From the NCBI RefSeq assembly GCF_033118175.1, contig NC_083689.1, positions 22,550,501 through 22,614,500 on the forward strand: DNA of 64,000 nucleotides, read 5' to 3'. The DNA comes from Dama dama. Lineage: Eukaryota > Chordata > Mammalia > Artiodactyla > Cervidae. Of this stretch, positions 59,986 through 64,000 are shown in pieces. The notes beneath the pieces are model-generated. The model did no database searches. It was not told where the DNA came from and saw only the letters and a list, made by a program, of their open reading frames with translations. How positions within the stretch are numbered: the stretch's first letter is position 1; every line of letters begins with the position of its first letter. Position numbers and translations under genes: made by a program.

Positions 59986-62394
59986 AGGTGTCTATGTGGA
60001 AACCTACCATGGGCCCGGTGTTCACTGAGGAGAGTGAGATGCACACTCCCCACCACCTGCTGCCAGGATCCGGTGCTCACAGGTGCCAGGAAGCACCTAG
60101 AACCTGGCACCTGGAGGCCCAGCCCTGGAATCACCTCCTCCAGGATGCACTTGCCTTCATACCAGCAGCCCAAGCCAGCTGCTCTTGGGAGAACATGCCT
60201 CCCCTCCCTGGAGCCCGTTGGGACCTTGGTGGGCCTGGGCCAGTGGTGCACACCCCCTAGCTGGGCCTGGACCCCACTTTAAAGGGGACCAGGAGGCTGG
60301 ACAAACGGACTGGCCCCATGTAGTCTGGGGGCACCGAGTCTCCTTCTTACAGAGGTGCTAGCTCCTAACCTCAAGCCACAGATCTCACACATTCTGCCAG
60401 GCCAGCCCGAGGTTTTCTGACTTAATGATGCCAATGCTCACAAGTAGAGGAACACAGGAATCAAGGTCCCTGAATGACACCTAAATGAAGAGATCAATCC
60501 CTCGGTCACCTCACCAGGGCCCCTGGCAGAAGACACAAAAGGGCCAGTCTTGGGGGTGAGTTTTATTCTATTTCTCATGCTGGTGGGTGTGCAGGTGGGC
60601 CCCCTTTTCTTACTGAGTCCACCCTAATATGCTGCACCCAACAGCAGTCACGTTCTGTCCACACCTCAGAGATGCATCTAAAACGAGGCCCAAGGTCCAG
60701 GCTTGGCTCCCTCTCACCTCAGAGCAGAGCAGATACGAACCTTCCTGGAGCTTCAAGACAGTCTGACAAGCACATTCCAAGGCTTCAGCTTCCCGAGGTT
60801 TGGATGTTTAAAAAGACAGGCTCTGATCTAAATTAGATTTGGCAATTGAAGCCGTAAAGTCCCAGAGCAAAATGGTTTCCCACTTTTAGCTCCCACACTG
60901 GAACAGTCATGCCCTCCTTACTACTCAGGCTAAATGGCTTGGCCCCTCAGCCCAGTAACAGGCCTGGCCCTGCAGCAGCTTCCAGGGAGATGGGGAGAAA
61001 CTTCCTTAAATGCCTGGGGAGGGGGCAGGAACTCAGGGCTGAGAAGGGCCACATCCCCCGAGGTCCCCCTGAGCTACCCCCTTGGCTGCCAGGACCAAGA
61101 GCCCCCTGTGTGCCGCCTTTCCAGTCCGGCCCCTCCAGTTCTGGGCACTCTCTGCCCTTTCAAGGCCCTGGAGGGGGGTGGGGGGCTCCTCCTGCCTTCT
61201 CACCCTGCCCCCAGTTACTGAGCCCCAGGGACTCGCCAGGGTCCCCAAGGACCCCAGTGTACATGTGGCCGGCCAGCTTCAGTTCTGCAGAAGGAAGGGG
61301 TTCAGAGAGAGAAGTGGGTGAATGGGGGGAGAGGAGAAGACAGAGGGGTCAGGAAGGAAGGGGGCAGGAAGGATTCAGGGGCATCAGGGTTTCCACACAG
61401 GGCAGCACCCTGGCCACTGGGGCCTGGGCTGCTCCCCACACAGGGTGCCCCCAACAGGGGGCATGTAAGCACCCACCTACATGAACCCCCTACCCCACGG
61501 CTTGATCCCATCACAGCCTTATACAGAAGGCCGAGTCTTGACAGCACCTGTCAGAGGCTCAACAAGACGCACACCTGTCACTTCCAAATGACAAATGGTG
61601 AGAGCTACGACGGTGGAGTTCAGGGGCCCTGGGCCTGATCCACGCACCCAGCTGGGGGCAGGGGGATTGTCACCGCGATGGAAGAGTGACACATCAAAGC
61701 AGTGACATGCGTGCCCGGGTCTCACAGGACCTGTAGCTGAGTTTGAGGAAAATGAGATAACAGAGTAGAACAGAAGTCTGTCTCTGGTTATCAGACCAGG
61801 GGAGGCATGCAGGATAAATAGATTTCTCTTTTCTCTCCATAGCTTGAAAAAACAGAAATGAGAATTGTTGTGCGGATCAGAGAGGATGGCCCCTGGGGTC
61901 CAGCAGCGCTCGGCATGAGCTGTCCAGGCAGAGAAGCAGGGGCGCCCTACATGGGGCGCGGAGCCGCGGTGCCTCCTGGGGACGCCTGGTTCCTCTGGGG
62001 AAGGAAGCTCTTAGTCTCTGAGCTGCAGGGCCCGAGTACAGCCAGGCCTCAGTGGGGAGAGGGGAGCGGGGGCCCCCGGCTCCATTCCTCCGTCCACCCT
62101 CACTCATCTCTGGCCTTAATCCTTGACAAGGTCCAACTCCACCTGCTGACCCTTCCAGGCCCATGAAGCTCTCCCTTGAGCCATCCCACACCCACGGCTG
62201 CCAGGCAGGAGGAGGATGCTGGGAGGACAGGCCAGTACCATGGCCAGATGGTTGGGGTCTAAATGAGCCATTTCCTGCTCTCCTGAAACCACAGCTAAGA
62301 GACTCACAAGTCAGGGGCACCTGGGGCCGCACGGTGTACCAAAAAATAACAACTAAAAAAATCAAAAGATAAAAGGACTAGACAAAGTGGAAAA

Positions 62395-62800
62395 GAGGTA
62401 AGAAAGTATAAAGAAACAAGATCACACAATATGAAAGTCCACCTGAGTAAGAGAGTTTGAAACAAAGAGAAGAGATGGAAAACAAAGCCATCAATGAAGT
62501 AACTGAGGAAAATTTCCCAGAATCATTAGTTTCTAGACCAAAACGGCTGAAGGAGTGTCAGGTGGCTAAAATCAGAATTACACCAAGGACGTAATAAAGA
62601 AACTTCAGAACACAAAGAGGATTAAAGAAGTTTCTAGAAGGCAGAAACACCTACCACCCACCCAGGATGTGGGACTGGAAGAGCAGCTGGCTTTCTGCCA
62701 CAGTAGAGGACAAAAACCACGCGTGAGTCAGACCTCCAAGTTCTGGAGGAAACCATCGCCCACAGAGACTCTACACCCAGCAAACCGTCAGTCCTGTCCT
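62395..62800 (+). mobile_element. L1M-type LINE fragment
   Basis: AACTGAGGAAAATTTCCCAG, ACACCAAGGACGTAATAAAG and CTCTACACCCAGCAAACCGT follow the L1M order. Confidence 0.65.
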
Positions 62801-63229
62801 CAGCAGCAGCTCCCGGGAGAGCGCCTCAGACTCCAGGGTCAGACATTCCACTGCGCTGTTTTTCTGCCCTTTTTGTTTGTTCCCTATTTCCAGAGGCAGA
62901 AAGTCTCAGAAAACATTACTGCTCTGCTCCTTTCTCCGAAGTCCTCGGAGGATGCCTACTTCCAGGGCAAGGTCAGAGCAGGGTGTTTACAGAGAAAGGG
63001 AGCGAGGGTTCCTTCTTCCAGCACCCCGGCATCCTACCCTTCCCCAGGGCTTCCCAGGACATGCCCAGCCACTGACAGTGCTGGAGTGGGTCCCACTGAA
63101 TCCGGGGTCCCCTCAGCAAGCATTTTGCTAAATGTAAAAAAGGGATCAGAAAGCAACATCCCACAAGCTCAGATATGCGCCCTGCACCTTCCTTGGGAGG
63201 GTGGCGCTGGCTTGCCTTGGAGACAAGGA

Positions 63230-63404
63230 TCTTGTTTTAGGATCAGGATGTCCCAGTACTGGGAGCTTTGTTTATGTGATCTCATTTCCAACCGTGACGG
63301 CACAAGGCTGCATATCCTCTCCTCGGCCTCATGCCGTCAGGGTTGGAAATGGGATCACCTAAGCAATGTTCCCAGTACTGGGGCATCCTGATCCTAAAAC
63401 AAGA
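63230..63404. repeat. Large hairpin: 73-bp inverted repeat with 29-nt loop
   Basis: The left arm 63230-63302 begins TCTTGTTTTAGGATCAGGAT and ends TGACGGCA; the right arm 63332-63404 is its reverse complement with 7 mismatches in 73. The arms share the self-complementary core CCCAGTACTGGG. Either strand would fold as a long stem. No matching transposon family is recalled. Confidence 0.9.
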
Positions 63405-64000
63405 CCCCTCCAACGCTCCCTCCTCTTCCTCTGGCCCCCTCCCCTCCGGGCCCCCTTCCTCCCATTCATCTGTTCCATGAAAGGCATCTGGGCTGCTCTC
63501 TGTCTGGTTCCCCAGCCTCCTACTGCATTCTCAATGCCTAAGGAATTACGCTTTACAAACTGTAATAATCTCCAGCAAATCTGAAATCATATAAAACGAT
63601 GTGCTTTGGGAGAGTGTAATGAAAGATCAAATGAAAAACCTACTGAAAGCCAGACCTTCCTTTAACACCTCAGCACAAAAGGAAACTCTCCCTCATGTCA
63701 AGCCCCACGGCCGGGAGAAGGGTTTCCACTGACCCCGCCCTCACGCGAGACACCCCCTGACCCCAGCCTGTTCCCGGTGACCCTGAGGCCCCCCTTCTAC
63801 GGGTCTCCCTGGTCAGGACTTCAGACAAGACCCCCGGAAGACACTGCCAGGGGCTCTGTATTCATCTCAAGCTGGGGGCCTCTTTGGGGAACAAACACAC
63901 AAAAACCATCCGTGAAGCCACGGGTTGGACCAAATTATTTGGGTCCTGAGGCCTGAGATCTAAAGAATGGAGGGGCCCAGGATTTGGGGGGATCCTCAGC

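Larger units (their letters stand above)
55177..64000 (-). other. KDM4B intron upstream of the JmjC-end exon, incomplete
   Basis: At least 8824 bp. It contains MER1 (56357-56524), a candidate conserved block (57290-57520), a hAT-like fragment (59455-59605), MLT1 (59640-59985), an L1 fragment (62395-62800) and the large hairpin (63230-63404). None of the minus-strand frames encodes the expected preceding exon (the JmjC segment ending VASQ), so that exon lies beyond the window. Confidence 0.85.

Noticed and set aside
62669..63391. 240-codon plus-strand frame
   Set aside because: It starts in an L1 fragment and passes through both arms of the hairpin; not a gene.

Overview
The window is ordinary nuclear DNA from a ruminant, most likely cattle (Bos) or a close relative. 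The evidence is the dense set of ruminant-specific tRNA-derived SINEs (Bov-tA/BovA and CHR types, recognised by the TTCCCTGGTGGCTCAG-like head and the GTCGGACACGACTGAG-like tail), a BovB (RTE) LINE 3' end, and L1 fragments with ruminant-type 3' ends. Nothing here is bacterial: no operons, CRISPR arrays or plasmid functions were seen.

There is one recognisable protein-coding gene. The minus strand carries the 3' part of KDM4B (JMJD2B), the Jumonji histone H3K9/K36 demethylase. Fourteen exons run from 55176 leftward to the TAG stop at 29852-29854, all with GT-AG borders and matching phases, giving 2322 bp (773 codons plus stop). They start at the last two zinc-ligand cysteines of the catalytic core and cover the acidic/proline-rich linker, the PHD - C2HC - PHD cassette and the double Tudor domain. 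JmjN and most of JmjC lie beyond the right edge. The 3'UTR probably ends near 28450, where the gene-sense strand has AATAAA.

Layout: 1-28.4 kb is repeat-rich DNA downstream of KDM4B. It holds about two dozen SINEs, several L1 fragments, BovB, L2/MLT1/hAT fossils and possible conserved non-coding blocks, with no convincing gene. 28.4-29.85 kb is the KDM4B 3'UTR. 29.85-42 kb holds the twelve 3'-most exons. 42-55 kb has long introns around two exons. 55.2-64 kb is the start of an intron longer than 8.8 kb. Only one tRNA-SINE was seen in 28.4-64 kb.

The most interesting non-coding objects are: (1) a 73-bp-arm, about 90% matched inverted repeat with a 29-nt loop at 63230-63404; (2) tandem-headed Bov-tA SINEs, one flanked by a 13-bp target-site duplication showing that it moved as a unit; (3) an exact 44-bp piece of an MLT1 LTR copied into a SINE about 680 bp away; (4) a 41-bp exact inverted repeat plus a 23-bp direct repeat at 52.2-53.5 kb; (5) several AT-rich, homeobox-site-like blocks that look like enhancers. 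No wholly new biological system could be supported. Family names and human comparisons are from memory, without database searching.
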